This document shows, in pieces, positions 22,768-34,429 of a stretch of 64,000 nucleotides of DNA. The first letter of the stretch is position 1; the number at the start of each line of letters is the position of its first letter. The position numbers and the translations under genes were made by a program. Source of the stretch: Symbiodinium natans (Eukaryota > Sar > Dinophyceae > Suessiales > Symbiodiniaceae); assembly GCA_905221605.1 (NCBI GenBank), contig CAJNDS010000868.1, positions 188,001 to 252,000 of the forward strand. The letters run 5' to 3'. A model generated the notes under the pieces. That model did no database searches and was not told the origin of the DNA. It worked only from the letters and a program-made list of their open reading frames with translations.

Positions 22768-23020
22768 CCAAGACTGCTGTCAGGGAGACCAAGTTCCATC
22801 GATTAAGTGGCACATTTGAGGTGCCGAGATGGGATTTTCTAACACGTCAGCCGGGTAAATCTGATAGAGCATCACAGCAAAAACAAAATCAGCTCTTTAA
22901 AGCAGCTCGAAGACTCCACAGTGAGGATGCGCTTGATGGTTAAAGTTGCGGCCTGCGAAAGGGGATGCGTAGGTATGTCTGTGGTAGGTGTGTCTGTGAA
23001 GGGGTTTTGCCAATAAGGCT
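22240..23020. other. Spacer with T and G homopolymers
   Basis: No gene recognised. A run of T (22712-22722) followed by a long run of G interrupted once by A (about 22724-22766) is the longest homopolymer in the window. Confidence 0.6.
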
Positions 23021-23029
23021 TTTTGCCAT

Positions 23030-23880
23030 GCAGAGGTACAAACCCAACGAAACCACGGGAGCTTTGCGCAGACTACCGGCGTGGGGCGTGCACGCGCCCG
23101 CATCCCAGACGACGAGGACGTGTTTCATGTATTTCCATACCTTGCTCTCATACCTCTGGAAAGTCAGGTGGCGCAGCATGCAAGTTTTCACATGATGTGC
23201 CCACGGGATTGGGCAAAGCCAACTTTGCCGCATCCTCAGATGCGGGGCTGCACCCGCGGGGACGTCGAGCGAACCATCGCGTTCTGGTGCTGAGGCGAAG
23301 CTTATCGCCCAGGCGCAGCAGAACACATCTTCAGGTGCTTCGTCTGATTTCTGGGGTCGCAGCTCTCCGACACGCCCACATTCGCTTCATTTCAGGTTTC
23401 AGCAGTGGTTTCAGTGGCTCCAGCGCTCCGAACCCACCTCCAGCAGAAAGCTTTGGAGAGCGCAAAAAGGAGATGTGCTTCGGAGTGCCCCATGTTTGCT
23501 TCCTAGTGTTGTTCAATCACTTGCAAGGAGCGTGGTCGAAAGCAATCTCCATCTTCCTCCCGTTCCAGGAGGCGTCAGAAATTAGGGCAGCCATGACCAT
23601 GGGGTTGGTGCAGGTTCCACGTCTTACGGGCAACACGAGTAGTCTTATACTCAGAGCCTGATGGGCCGCGAAGCCGCCCCCTTGCTGTCGGGGGCATGGG
23701 GATGTGTGAGGGGGAGAGGCGCCCCCGAAAAGAATCAGAAGTGCTGCCAGTTGGAGTGGAATGTGTTGGTCTGCTTGCGGGCGCTCAGAAGGGGAGCGAG
23801 GAGTCGCAGCCGCCGGCCACGGCGGAGCCGGCAGCGTGACAGTCGAAGCCGAGGACGGCGAGGGCGATGAGGCGACCCGC
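23030..23880 (+). CDS. CCCH zinc-finger protein, partial model
   Basis: CCCH fingers of the C-X7-8-C-X5-C-X3-H type usually bind RNA. An exon reading NPTKPRELCADYRRGACT ends at 23095. A 72-bp GC-AG intron (23096-23167) follows, and the next exon resumes GAACKFSHDVPTGLGK. The join produces C-X7-C-X5-C-X3-H exactly, with Arg formed across the joint. Downstream, about 23290-23390 may encode a Gln/Ser-rich piece (AKLIAQAQQNTSSG), and 23790-23880 has an Arg/Ser-rich frame ending RRSRQRDSRSRGRRGR, suggestive of an SR-type splicing or RNA-binding tail. The start, other exons and stop are unresolved; an AG acceptor just before 23032 suggests more exons upstream. Confidence 0.6.
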
Positions 23881-23889
23881 CACATAGCT

Positions 23890-25390
23890 GTGCAACCTAT
23901 GGCGGTAGCCTCAATGCATCATAATATATCAGAGATGCCAGCACCAGGCCAATGATGACATGTGGCAGATGGGCCTGCAAGTAAAAAGGTGCCCGAGCGC
24001 TGCTGTTGCCAGGGGTAGTGAGGGTAGGGCACTCGGCATGGGAAGTGCAAGCTACAGGTGGAAGACAAACCAGCTGATCCAGCTTTGTCACAAGAGTTTC
24101 ATCTCAAGCTATCTTACACTACCTTACACGGGCTGTATCCCTTTACCTTACCTCTTCTTCGCATCTGTCAGGCAGGCTCTGTCTCCGCAACTTGCATGAG
24201 CATGAGCAGTTCGAGTCTTATCCGGATATGTTGCCCTGCGAGGTTGAGCTTGACAAGATGGGAGTGATCCGTATGACAGGACAGTCAATTGCATCGCTTC
24301 TGCAGTTGTGCGCGCTGTCCGGACGTGTGTCATGTTTCGTTGACAAGGCGCTGAGCGTCGTACTGGAAACCGTTGAGCTTGCTTCGTGGGGTTCAACAGT
24401 TCGGTTCCATACGGCCCGATGTGTTGCAGGCTGTGTTCCCTGCCTGTTGCAGAATGCCATAGCTGTAGCCTTGCACTACGGTCACAAAACTTCAGCTAGA
24501 TGGCAGGTTGAAACTGCACGCCTTTTCCAGGCGCGTGTGACACGGAAACTGACAGGCAGTTCTTCTCATTGACCGAAATGCTCTTGGTCACGTCGTGTCC
24601 GGGATCCTGCATGGTGCTTCGCGTGCTGTTTTGCCACTGCATCTATGAAGGATGGTAGCGTTACCGGTTGCCAAAGCGACATTACTACGCGAGCGTGGGC
24701 GTGCTGTCGGCGGTTCTGTGGCGAAAGTCCACTTGCAGCGAGTACAACGACAATTGTCTTGGAATGACAAGTAGACCCTCCTAGCTGCCTGAGCTTCTGT
24801 CAAACGAAACAAAGCGACGGCATGTGTACAAGTACAAGTGTAAGCTGCGCGTTTGCTCACGCAAGTTTGTGTATCTACTTTGTTTACAATAATATATGCT
24901 TCACCTCTATCAAGAACTAGAAAAATGTGCTTCACCAAGACACTAGCTGCTAGCTGGCATGGCTCCCGATTGCGGTTGCCGTTTGCAGCGCGGCCTTTTC
25001 CAGGGGCTGTTTTGCAGGAGCGATGCTGACGATGCTGGTCTTGGCCAAATTTGTCCATGCTTCCTCCTCTCGCTCAACAATGGTCTGAAACTTACACGGC
25101 CTACTACATCAACGACATGCAGCTTAAGCTTTCACCCTCCCCGTGTGTGTGTGTGTGTGTGTACTGGCAACGCCGAGGAGCAGAATGCAACAAGCCAAAT
25201 ACTGTTGCAGTCGCACGCTCTGCGATACGCCAGTGTTGCCGGGAGTTTAGAGGCCGGAGCATGGCATGTTGCATAGTTCAGCTCACACACAACTTCGAAG
25301 CAGCGTCCGGAAATTTATTGCAACATGATAATGTATCGAGGAGGACAACAGCAGCTTTGCACCACGAATCTCCGAACGTCAAGACTCCCT
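23890..25390. other. Spacer before the giant modular gene
   Basis: An open plus-strand frame at 24192-24572 (126 codons; FESYPDMLPCEVELDKMGV) could be an isolated exon but has no recognised domain. A (GT)n microsatellite lies at 25143-25163. Otherwise nothing is seen. Confidence 0.35.
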
Positions 25391-25391
25391 G

Positions 25392-27179
25392 GTGACTGGC
25401 AGAGCCGCGATTGCAATACAGGTGCTAGCATCTGTCTCGCATGCTAAGCATGGGCGGTTTGTAACCTTTTGCCGAGGTCGGCAGGCTGAAAACGCAACCG
25501 CCTCGTGGTCAATGCACGAGCCGCTTGCATCAAAGACGTGGAGCCCGCCTGAAGCGGACATCGAAGTGTCGTGGAGAGCACTTGCCGATTCCATGTACGA
25601 GGCCAAGGTTAAGGCTGTCGCTGTATTGGTGACCCCGATGTGCCTCGCTGGCTTGGCGATGCTGCTCTCCTATTTCTGGCTTACAACGACATCTTGGAGC
25701 TCCAAGACCGATACTTCAATTACTTCAAAAGACCAAGCTCTGGGAGGCTTGGGCCCTCTCGAGAATTTTCCCGTGCACGCAGCACCCACCACCGCGGATG
25801 TGCACGACAAGCTTCTCAGCAATCCAGCTCCGGATCCCTCACTCGCTCGGCCAAGCCACGAACCTACAAATGAGGCTGCTGGGGTACAAGGTCAGGACGA
25901 AGTGCCGCAGATCCAGCAGGCGATTAGTGACAGCCCGGCTACATATTTGAGAAGTGGTGTGGAACACTCGGGTGGCGAGATCGTCGTGGAAGCCCTGAGA
26001 TTGGCAGGAGTCAGCCGCTTGTACGGCATCCCAGGCGTGCAAAATCTCGCTTTGTACAATGCGATTTGCAGCCCGCCAGAAGCAGGATGTTTTTCTGATC
26101 GGCAAGACTTCAATTTGGCAATGCACTTGATTGGTAATGAGGAGGCTGCTGGCTATATGGCCTGGGCAACCTGGCACATGGAGCGAAAGCTGGGATGTGC
26201 CTGTGTGATTGGAGGCCCAGGAGTGACACATGCACTCGGGGGAATTGCGTGTGCCCTGAGGGATCGAACTCCAATGCTGGTCCTGACAGCAGGTGTCCGT
26301 GCAGGGGCCGAGCGTTTCCAGCTACATGACGTGGACAATCTTGCAGTCCTGAAGCCAGTATGCAAGGCCCTGTTTCGACCAGCTTCAGTGGAGAAGATCG
26401 CCGAAAGCATCGCCGAAGCTTGCAAGGAAGCCCTGACTGGACGGCCGGGGCCAGTGGGAGTTGAGATAGCATGTGATCTATACAACAGGCGTGGCCTTTT
26501 CGAGTGGGCTCCCAGCGTGGACCTGGGTTTGGTTCCAGATGCGCCTGCGCCAACACAACCGGCCCCTTCGGTCGTGAGCAGGCTAGCTGATGATCCGATC
26601 ATTGGTTTCATACACTTCATCATGACAGAGGTGGCGAGAGCTGAACTGTGCTGCACATTGGTGGCAGAACCGGGCTACTGCGCGGAGGCAGCCGCAGTTG
26701 CAAAGGCAAGCTCGACGGTTTCTTGGGAGCTCCTGTGTCCTGGGTGTGGTAACCGCCCCAGCAGCTTTGCGGCACAGAGCCCGGGAATAGCCACTCCGAC
26801 GGCCATTGCTGCGGCCAGGACGCAAGCTGGGTCCAAGCAAGGGGGCAAGCGAGGCATCGTCATCGCGCTCCAGGAAGAGGCGGCGTTGCCAGCGCAGGGC
26901 TTGGAACTCTCGCATGCTCACCACCTGCCGCTCCTTATCCTGACGGTGCCCAGTGTGTCTGGGCCTTCTGGGCCTTCTGGGCCTTCTGGGCCGGATGTCC
27001 GCGCTTTTGCACAAAGCCTGGGGCTCAGAGCACATGAGATGGCCGCGCCAACGTATTCTCAGAACCACACGAATGCACTGGTGGCTCTTCAAGATGCCTC
27101 CGCGTCGAGAACCACCCTTCTGGCTGTTCAAGGTTCAGCAAGTAGTGGTCGCTCGGCTGCAACCTCGCTTGCTCGCTTG
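25392..27179 (+). CDS. Giant modular enzyme, part 1: membrane anchor and first ThDP unit (acetolactate-synthase class)
   Basis: One 1.8-kb exon. Residues about 78-107 (VLVTPMCLAGLAMLLSYFWL) form a single predicted membrane anchor. From about residue 196 it follows the ThDP pyrimidine-domain pattern of acetolactate synthase and related decarboxylases: EIVVEALRLAGVSRLYGIPG, then IGNEEAAGYMAWATW with the conserved Glu that activates the cofactor, then ACVIGGPGVTHALGGIACAL and RTPMLVLTAG. There is no clear middle domain. A pyrophosphate-type domain follows (VAEPGYCAEAAAVAKAS ... GIVIALQEEAALPAQGLEL ... HHLPLLILTV) in which the Mg-ThDP GDG motif is missing. A GPS triplet run (26961-26996) is a 9-bp repeat. 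The exon ends at a GT donor at 27180. Start Met at 25392 is tentative. Confidence 0.72.
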
Positions 27180-27199
27180 GTTTGAGAGGGGTGTCGGCC

Positions 27200-29659
27200 C
27201 GTGTAGAAGGATGTATGATGAGTATAATGCATCCTGTGTGAGAGGTGACCCTATCAACGCGATGGATGGCAAGCTCCCAGAGAAGTTGGTCAAAGCAAGT
27301 TCAGCCTTGGTCGAGGCGCTTTGTGCATCAGGGATCCGTGTCTTGTCTTCCGCCTGTGTCAGCCCTGGGCACAAACGAATGATGCATGCGCTCCTTGGAC
27401 GCAGTGAGCATGCCCCATTTGCCCCACGTGGAGCAGGACATGTTAGCGGGCGATGCAGACATTTTCTCATGAAGGTAAGTGCACCCTCTTTGCGTGTCAA
27501 GGCTTCGTGAAGCGGCCTCTGCAAGTTCCTTGGCAGTGGTGGGTTGCACTGATGCGCAGAGCGTGGGCTTCGTTGCCGATGGAGCGGGGAGATGCTTTGA
27601 GGCAGGGAATAAGGCAGTGGGGGCCTGCATCGTGGATTCTCTTGATGCGTTCTCCTTGCCAGCGCTTTCCGGTGTGGGTGAAGCCTGGCAAGATGGTGTT
27701 CCATTACTGCTCCTAGTGCTCAGCACGCACGCGACCGCTCATGGCACCGGGCCTTTGACGGAGTTCTCGAAGAAGCTTGTCTTGGCGTCGTCGCCCGAGT
27801 CGTGGGAGAGCGACTTCAAGGCAGCAGCAGAGCTTGCATGTGCAGCACCTGCTGCACCGGTGAGTATTCTGTTGCCTCGTAGCCCTTTCCTCGAAGCCTT
27901 GCGGGGTGCTTGTGCCGACAGTCCCCGTGGCCCATCGCTTCTGGAGGCAAGTGACGCAAGTGACACTGGTGCACTGGCAGCCTTCCAGCCAACCATCCCG
28001 CCAGCTTTGAAAGCGCAGCCGGTGCCACTAACGAACCCACCTCCACTTCCAGTAGAGGCAGGTGCAGAGGCTGCTGTCTCGCTGCTCCTCTCGGCTAAGC
28101 GGCCGTGGATTCATGTTGGAATGGGATGCGCATGTGAGGAGGTTTCTGGCCACAAAGGGCTTGTGCAGCTTCTGGCCGAGTCTTTGGAAGCGCCGGTTTC
28201 AAGCACTTTCTCTGGGAAAGGTGTGCTCCGCGAGGACCACCCGCTCTGGCTCTGGCCCATTGCGGGACCTGCAATGCCGAATCAGTTGCGCGAGGTTGTG
28301 GAGAGCTGCGATGCCGTCCTCATACTGGGAGCACAGATGGGCGAAATCGCTTCCTGCAGGAGGCAGTGGCCAGCACGAAGGATGAAAGTTGTGCATGTGG
28401 ATGCCGACGCGACGGTGTTGGGTGCGAACTTTCTGCCCGACGTGCCCGTTCTCGGCAGCGTGTGCGCAGTGCTAAGTCTGATGCTGTCAGACTTGCAGAG
28501 ACGAGGAATCCAGCCAAACATGCGGCAAGCAGAGGAAGGAGAAGAGGGCGGCGAGGGCGGCTTCCACGATCCGACGCTGAGAGGGGAGCTCAAGGCAGCG
28601 CACGAGGCACTCCAGGCCCAGATGCGAGCGGAAGCACTGGGCCTGCCGGAGCCGGGCCAATGCTCACCGTTTGGCCTCTACAAAGCCTTGCAGGATGCCA
28701 TGCCCCCAGATTCGGTGTTTGTGGCCGACTCTGGAAACGGCACCGTGCTCTCCGCCGAATTTCTGCGACTGGCTGGCCCTCGGCGCTTCCTTGCTCCGAC
28801 CGACTTCTCCTCCATGGGCTACTGTGTTCCCGCAGCCATTGGCGCGGCCTTAGCTGCCAGGGCCAATGGTCGTCAAGTGATGTCTGTGGCAACCGTCGGT
28901 GATGGCAGCTTGCTGGCAATTCGTTCAGGGCTGTGTAGGTGTTTAGCGGTGTTTGGCGGTGTTTCTGGCGATGTTTCTGGCGCTGGCTTGTCTGCCACAG
29001 GTGCCTTCTTGATGACGGGCATGGAAATCAGAACAGCTCTCGAGTTGAAGCTCCCGGTCATCTGTGTGATCCTTAGAGATGGTGACTTGACTGCTTTGGT
29101 GGGCAAGTGCCCCTCATGGGTTTTTTTTGCCCTCCAGACAGCTGAGCTTGCAGCTCTTGCAGCTGAGGAGAGTTGGGCATGATCTCCGGGCTTCAGCGCG
29201 CTCAGCAAAACGAGGTGTATTGCACGCATGTTCCAGAGTTGATGGACATGGTTGCTCTGGGCAAGTCCCTCGGTTTGCCCTCTCGACGAGTCACCTCAGA
29301 TGAGGAAGCGAAGCAGGTGGCAGAGTGGGCACATGCACGCTGTGCCGATGGGAAGGGTCCGGTTCTCATTGAGGCCATGGTCTCCTACGCAGCGCCCTCC
29401 TTCTATGCAAGGGGTGCAACAGGCCAAGAGCCTACCGCCCAAGTGGAACCCGCACCTGTTGAGCCACTCCCTTTGACAAAGCTGCCAGAACCGCCAAGTC
29501 GACAAGCAGATCTGGAAGCGCAGACGTTTGCTGCAAAAGCCCTGGCACATCACGCCGAGTCCTCTTCATGGGATATCGCGGAATGTCTACGCACTGCAGT
29601 TGCGACGAATCCACATGGCAAGAATTCCGTGCAGGCCTGGTGTGCGTGCGTTGTTGCAG
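27200..29659 (+). CDS. Giant modular enzyme, part 2: second ThDP unit
   Basis: Exons about 27240-27474, 27480-28923, about 29002-29100 and about 29195-29659. Order: pyrimidine-type domain (SSALVEALCASGIRVL ... FVADGAGRCFEAGNKAV ... GVGEAWQDGVPLLLLV), apparently without the usual Glu; middle domain (AKRPWIHVGMGC ... STFSGKGVLREDHPL ... CDAVLILGAQMGE ... MKVVHVDADATVLG); pyrophosphate domain (VFVADSGNGTVLSAEF ... MGYCVPAAIGAALAARANG ... SVATVGDGSLL with the GDG motif, then TGMEIRTALELKLPVICVI). In the usual NN part, RDGD is found. The last exon runs into a Pro-rich linker and then, through a frame-keeping GT-AG intron (29660-29759), into the acyl-AMP ligase. The joint near 27475 is uncertain because simple GT-AG splicing there does not preserve frame. 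Confidence 0.72.
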
Positions 29660-29759
29660 GTAAGCCGGTCCTCGCTCTTTCAGTCTCGGTCTGCATGTGT
29701 TGGGTCAGGAGTGAGAAGCACAAGAGTGTTGAGAGGAGCGGTGAGAGCCGGGTCTTGAG

Positions 29760-31760
29760 AGCAGGATGGCGGAGCTGCCTGGAGCTACGCGGAGCTTGCC
29801 ACAAAGGTCTTCAATCTGCAAGGTGCCCTGAGCTCCGCGGGAGTGGGCGCCGGCCACCGTGTGGGCATCATGATGCCTAACTCGGCCACTCATTTGGTCT
29901 GGGGACCTAGTCGCTCAAAACACAGGGCGCGGAACTCTAACAAGAGTGTTGTGTCTGTTCGTGCTTGCTTATGATTTTTGGGCACAGAGAGAGAGACTCA
30001 GAAAGGCGGCCCACTTCGCCATTACCGGGCCTGGGCTCCGAGCAGTGGCCTTGAACCTGAGCCCGCGGCTGCAGCCTCCAGAGCTGCTGAGGCTCGCACA
30101 TCGGGACATTTGTAAGCGAAAGAAAGAGAGAGCTCACCCGACGGGCTCTGATGCTGATTTAGTTTTCTTTTGCGTGCCTCCCTCTCTCTCTGTCTCTCCC
30201 TCTCTCTGTTGTTTTGATTTCTCCGGTTGGGGTGTTTGTGCGTCGGCGAGGCTCCTTGAAGATTCCAATCCGCGTGCCCTGATATGCCACATGGACAGCA
30301 AGCCGTTGCTGATGGCTACCTTGGAAGCCAAAGTGGACTGGCATCCACCTGTATTTTGGTCAGGCCGGTTTGTAACAAGAGCTTGCCATGCCCTCTGACA
30401 TGACAAAATGTTCAGGTGGCATGCCGGACGATCTCCGAGCATGCACAAGCGACGCCTGGCAGCAACCAGGTGTTGCTAGCTACCTAGCTGCTAGCTGCCT
30501 AGCTGACCGATGTCATCTGAACTGACATCTAACTCAGGTCAGCTTGGAATCCGTCTTTGCCAAGATCCAGGATTTGCCTCAGTCCTGGTTAGAGCGACCC
30601 GCCGAAGTGGGAGTGTCCAGCATGCCGTGCGAGATGTATTTCACAAGCGGCACATCCGGCCGTTCCAAGGGTGTCCTGCTGTCGCATGAGATTGTCCACT
30701 CACATGCCCTTCACTGCATTGCAGAGCACCGGTTCACTGCGGCCGACGTGTGGCTTCATGTGGCTCCCATGTTCCACTTGGTAGATGCTTTTGCAATGTT
30801 TGCGATCACAGCAGTGTGCGGGAAGCACGTTCTGCTGCCCGGAGCGTTTGACGCAGAGCGAACGCTTGACGCCATGTGCACGCAAGGCATTACTGCCACA
30901 AACATGGCCACATCCATGGTCAACCTGCTACTGGCCTCGCCTGCAAGTCGGTCAATGGACGGTCGGTTTCCTAGATTGAGGCTTGTGTCATGTGGTGGAG
31001 CGCCGTTGAGCAAAGCTGCCCTTCTCCGTGCCCAGCGACTGTTTGGCTGTGAGTTTTTTCAATCTTACGGCATGACCGAATGCTGTGGAAAAGTCTCGAT
31101 GTCCATGCTGAACGATCGGCAGCGAGCGCTGCCCATGGGGAAGCAGCTGGAGATGCTGTGCTCATCGGGCAAGCCATTCCAGGGCATTGATGTGCGGGTG
31201 TGTGATCCGGAGACTGGTGAGCCCATTGCTCCGAATGGGACGGCCGTGGGCGAGGTCCAGCTCCGAGGGCCCACAGTATTCCAAGGCTACTTGAGGCCGA
31301 ATCAGGAAAGTGCCACACAAGATGCTGAACATTTCTTGCCTGGCGGGTGGTTTCGCACTGGCGACTTGGCTACTCTCAGCCAAGAGGGTTTTCTGCGCGT
31401 CATTGACAGGCTGAAGGACATGATCCTGGTGGGTTCGGAAAACGTTTACTGTATAGAAGTTGAAAACGCGTTGGCTGCACATCCGTCTGTTGCCCTGTGC
31501 TCGGTCTATGGTGTCCCTGGACCAGAGATGATCGGGGAGTTCGTCAAGGCAGTGGTCATGTTGAGGGAAGGTGCCTCTCAGCCCAGTCCAGAAGAGCTTC
31601 AGACCTTCTGCAGTACGCGTTTAGCTGACTTCAAAATCCCGCGCATCATCGAGTACGTGCGGTCGATGCCCCTGAATGGCTCCGGCAAGGTCATCAAAGC
31701 AGAGCTGAAGAAGCGCGATCAAGAACCGAGACAGGAAGAAACGACGCCTGATGATGTGGA
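29760..31760 (+). CDS. Giant modular enzyme, part 3: acyl-AMP ligase
   Basis: Activates a carboxylic acid as acyl-adenylate and loads it on a carrier thiol. Exons: 29760-29920 (DGGAAWSYAELATKVF ... GHRVGIMMPNSATHLVWG), about 30030-30110 (AVALNLSPRLQPPELLRLA), about 30265-30340 (PRALICHMDSKPLLMATLEA), then the long exon from 30541. Core motifs: YFTSGTSGRSKGVLLSH (P-loop A3), SYGMTE (A5), GWFRTGDLA (A7), RLKDMILVGSENVYCIEVEN (A8), and NGSGKVIKAELKK with the catalytic Lys (A10). All are present, so the domain should be active. It is closer to fatty acyl-CoA synthetases and acyl-AMP ligases than to amino-acid-specific NRPS A domains; the substrate is unknown. It continues without a break into the ketoreductase. 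Confidence 0.85.
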
Positions 31761-33310
31761 TTGTCAGGATATCAACGAGCATTGCTACCAGGTGCAGTGG
31801 CAACGAAAGTTCCTAACGCCGCCTGCGCAGGCTTCAGCGGGTCAGTGGTTGGTTCTGTCAGCAGGGTCAGAGAGTGTCCCAGTCTCCGACGCCTTAGTAG
31901 CAGGGGTGGTGGAGCAGTTCCGCGCCAGTGGTGTGCAGGCAGGAGTGGGGCAGTGTTCCTACGGAGATTGGCCAATGGTACATGATTTTGCAGGCATGGA
32001 GGCGCCCAGCGGTCTTTGCCTCCTGCTACCTGCAGGCAGCATGGTAGAGCAGGGTCCGGAAGCTGATGCAAAAGTTCGGCTGGCCGTTCAGAGAGGGCTT
32101 GGCTTGCTGCTGGCGGCTATTCGGGCTTCTGAAGCTCGGCAGATTCGGAGCATCCTTGTTGCTTCGCAACATCCACAGCAGGAACTCTTGGTTGCAGGCC
32201 GTCCCGTGGCAGTAGACCCTGCACTTGCAGCATGCTGGTCTTTTGTCCGTGCCGCTGCCGCGGAGTCACAAGTTGCGTGGCGACTTGTTGAGCTCTGCAG
32301 CCATGCATCAGCTGCTGATGCTGCCAGTACCATTGTTGCAGAGGCACATTCCACGATTGCAGCGCAGGAGCCAGCAGAGCGCTCAGAAGAAGTCGTCTGG
32401 TCCCAAGGACAGCGCTTTGTCCCACGCCTGCAGCTTGCAGAGCAGGTTTCCGAGCTGGCGCAGCAGCTGCCAAGGGCTGGGTACATTGGTCCGACTGGTG
32501 ATGGATCCAGCTGTGTTGTTGTTGGAGGTAGTGGAAGCCTCGGTCGCTTACTGATTTCATGCTTGGCGAAGTGTGGCCAGTTGAGCGATATCGTGATTGT
32601 AAGCCGACGTCAGGGTAGCAAAAGCACATTCGGCAAGGAGGCGGCCGAGTCGCCTTGCCAAATTCAGTTCATGCCCGCGGACACCAGTGACCTTGACAGC
32701 TGCAGAAATTTGATGCGAAGCGTCAAGAACCAGTCCGCCCCCTGCTCACACATCCTCAACTTGGCCGGATTCTTGCCTGACAGTGGCATGGTGCCCGTCG
32801 CAAAGGACCTGCGCTGGGCGGACTGTGTGCCAGTCTTGAGGCCCAAAGTGGACGGCACTTTGAATCTAGCAACAGCAAGCGACGAAATCTTGCAGCCGGA
32901 GACAAGCCTTGTGTGTTTCAGCAGCATCTTCGGAGTTCTCTCGTACCCCCGCTTGGCACCATATGGCGCAGCAAATGGTTTCCAAGACGGCCTGATGGAG
33001 CTCCGATCGGCCAGTGGCAAGGCCGCTCAGGCTGTAGCCTGGGGTGCGTGGGCAGAGACTGGAATGGCACATCGAGCTGGGGCGGGCTTTCATGCATACT
33101 GGGCATCAGAGGGTATGGGTTTTGTGCCACCCCGAGCAGGGATGGAGCTTCTTTGCCGTTTACTTGCCTCCAAGAATCGCATCCCGCCTCAGATCTGTGT
33201 ATTCCCCGCAGCTTCTGCAGGGCCTTGGCCTTCAGGGCTCTCACGCCATGTGCTAGCACGTGGCATAGCTACTGCGGATGAAGCTGAAGTGGACATGGAT
33301 GCTGACGAGG
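31761..33310 (+). CDS. Giant modular enzyme, part 4: ketoreductase KR1
   Basis: Same exon as the ligase core. A structural subdomain (YQVQWQRKF ... LVLSAGSES ...) is followed by the NADPH-binding Rossmann motif CVVVGGSGSLGRLLIS near 32510, HILNLAGFLPDSG, RPKVDGTLNL, and catalytic Ser, Tyr and Asn in VCFSSIFGVLS and APYGAANGFQDG. All catalytic residues of a PKS KR are visible. The loop that is LDD in B-type KRs reads LPD here, keeping the last Asp, which weakly favours a D-configured hydroxyl. A KR without a preceding KS directly after a ligase implies that the loaded starter itself carries a reducible keto group. That would fit an alpha- or beta-keto acid, or a product of the ThDP units. Confidence 0.85.
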
Positions 33311-33880
33311 TTGAAGCACCTGGCCCTGCACTGGCCACGGACATCCGCGCAGTCGTGACGGCAATTCTCGGCAGCCTCCTTGCCTGTGAGGCAGGTGACG
33401 TCCCCATGGACGAACCATTTGCGACAGTCGGGGTCACATCGATGATGGCTGTTGACCTCACGGCTCGCGTTGGTAAGGCCAGGACAGATTTGACAAAGTG
33501 CATATGCCTGTTGTTGTCCATTGTTCCATTATTGGTGGGAACTGTGTCCCAAACTGCGCCCCTCCGTTGCTCGGTACTCTGTTGCTCCGTACTCTGCTCT
33601 TTGTAGCCTAGGCTTAGGGTTTAGAGTCTGAGGCTTAGGGTTTAGGTTTGAGGGTACTTCGGGATCCGGGTTTCGGGTTTAGGTCTTTCGGTTCTGCACC
33701 CAGTGCGGCGCAACGCCGCAACGCAACAACGGCGTTTTCGGACGTTCATCCAACCCGCCATGCATTCTCTTGCCCGATGAATGCGTCTGCCAGGCTCTAT
33801 CCATCAGTCTGCCCGCCACCTTGGCCTTTGAGGCAGGGGTTACTGCATGATCACATCAAGGTGGCAGTCAAGCAACTTTA
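33311..33880 (+). CDS. Giant modular enzyme, part 5: first acyl carrier protein
   Basis: ACP helix I (DIRAVVTAILGSLLAC), then the phosphopantetheine site FATVGVTSMMAVDLTARVG, in which the Ser of GVTSMM is the predicted attachment residue. Protein logic splits the domain at a GC donor (33482, after GGTAAG) joined to about 33814, which supplies ALSISLPATLAFE, the expected helix III region. The intron contains TTAGGGTTTAGG-like words (33611-33690) and GCTC-CGTACTCTGTT duplications. Confidence 0.75.
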
Positions 33881-34429
33881 TTGTGCTGCTAGGTGGTCAG
33901 CGCTGAGCAGCTGTGCACGGCCTTAGAAGCACGATTGAAGCCAAAGGCACAGAAAGCTGAGGAGGTGGGGCCAGTTGAACCTCCATGAAGGTAGGCTGGA
34001 TAGTCCAGGTAGTTTTGTTTTTGTGCCGTGTTGACGTATGCTTTAGCCCGCTCGGTTTCGCAACTTGATCGGCGATGCGCGGCCTTGAATGCCTCGGCAA
34101 GGGTACCGAGGCAAATGCTGCGGGGCTTAGGGTCGAAGCTGCATGCGCGTCGGACATGGGGTACATGCACATGGCCAGCAAGCAACATGTTCTGCGACCG
34201 GGTGGCAGCGTGGTAGGGGGGTGTGGGTCAGGTGCGAATTCTTGCCCCCAAATCGCGGCGCCGGGTAGACTTCATCCAAACGCCGCTCTGGGGTAGTCAG
34301 GAGCTTCCACCGAGATCTGGGGAGATGTTTGAGCACGAGCTGCAGATGCCAGCAGACATGTGAAGCGTCGTAAACGGTCCCTTCGCCACGCCAAACATGC
34401 AGACCTGTGTCCCTAGCTACACCCTCTTC

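Noticed and set aside
26110-27131. Minus-strand frames of 130-180 codons over the ThDP exon (also over KR1, KR2 and the ACPs)
   Set aside because: Shadows of strongly coding plus-strand exons; no domains on the minus strand.
28366-28902. Arg/Ser-rich plus-strand frame of 178 codons
   Set aside because: Alternative frame of the second ThDP unit, whose own frame carries the family motifs.
32000-32640. Minus-strand 170-codon Gln-rich frame
   Set aside because: Antisense of the KR1 structural subdomain, no motifs.
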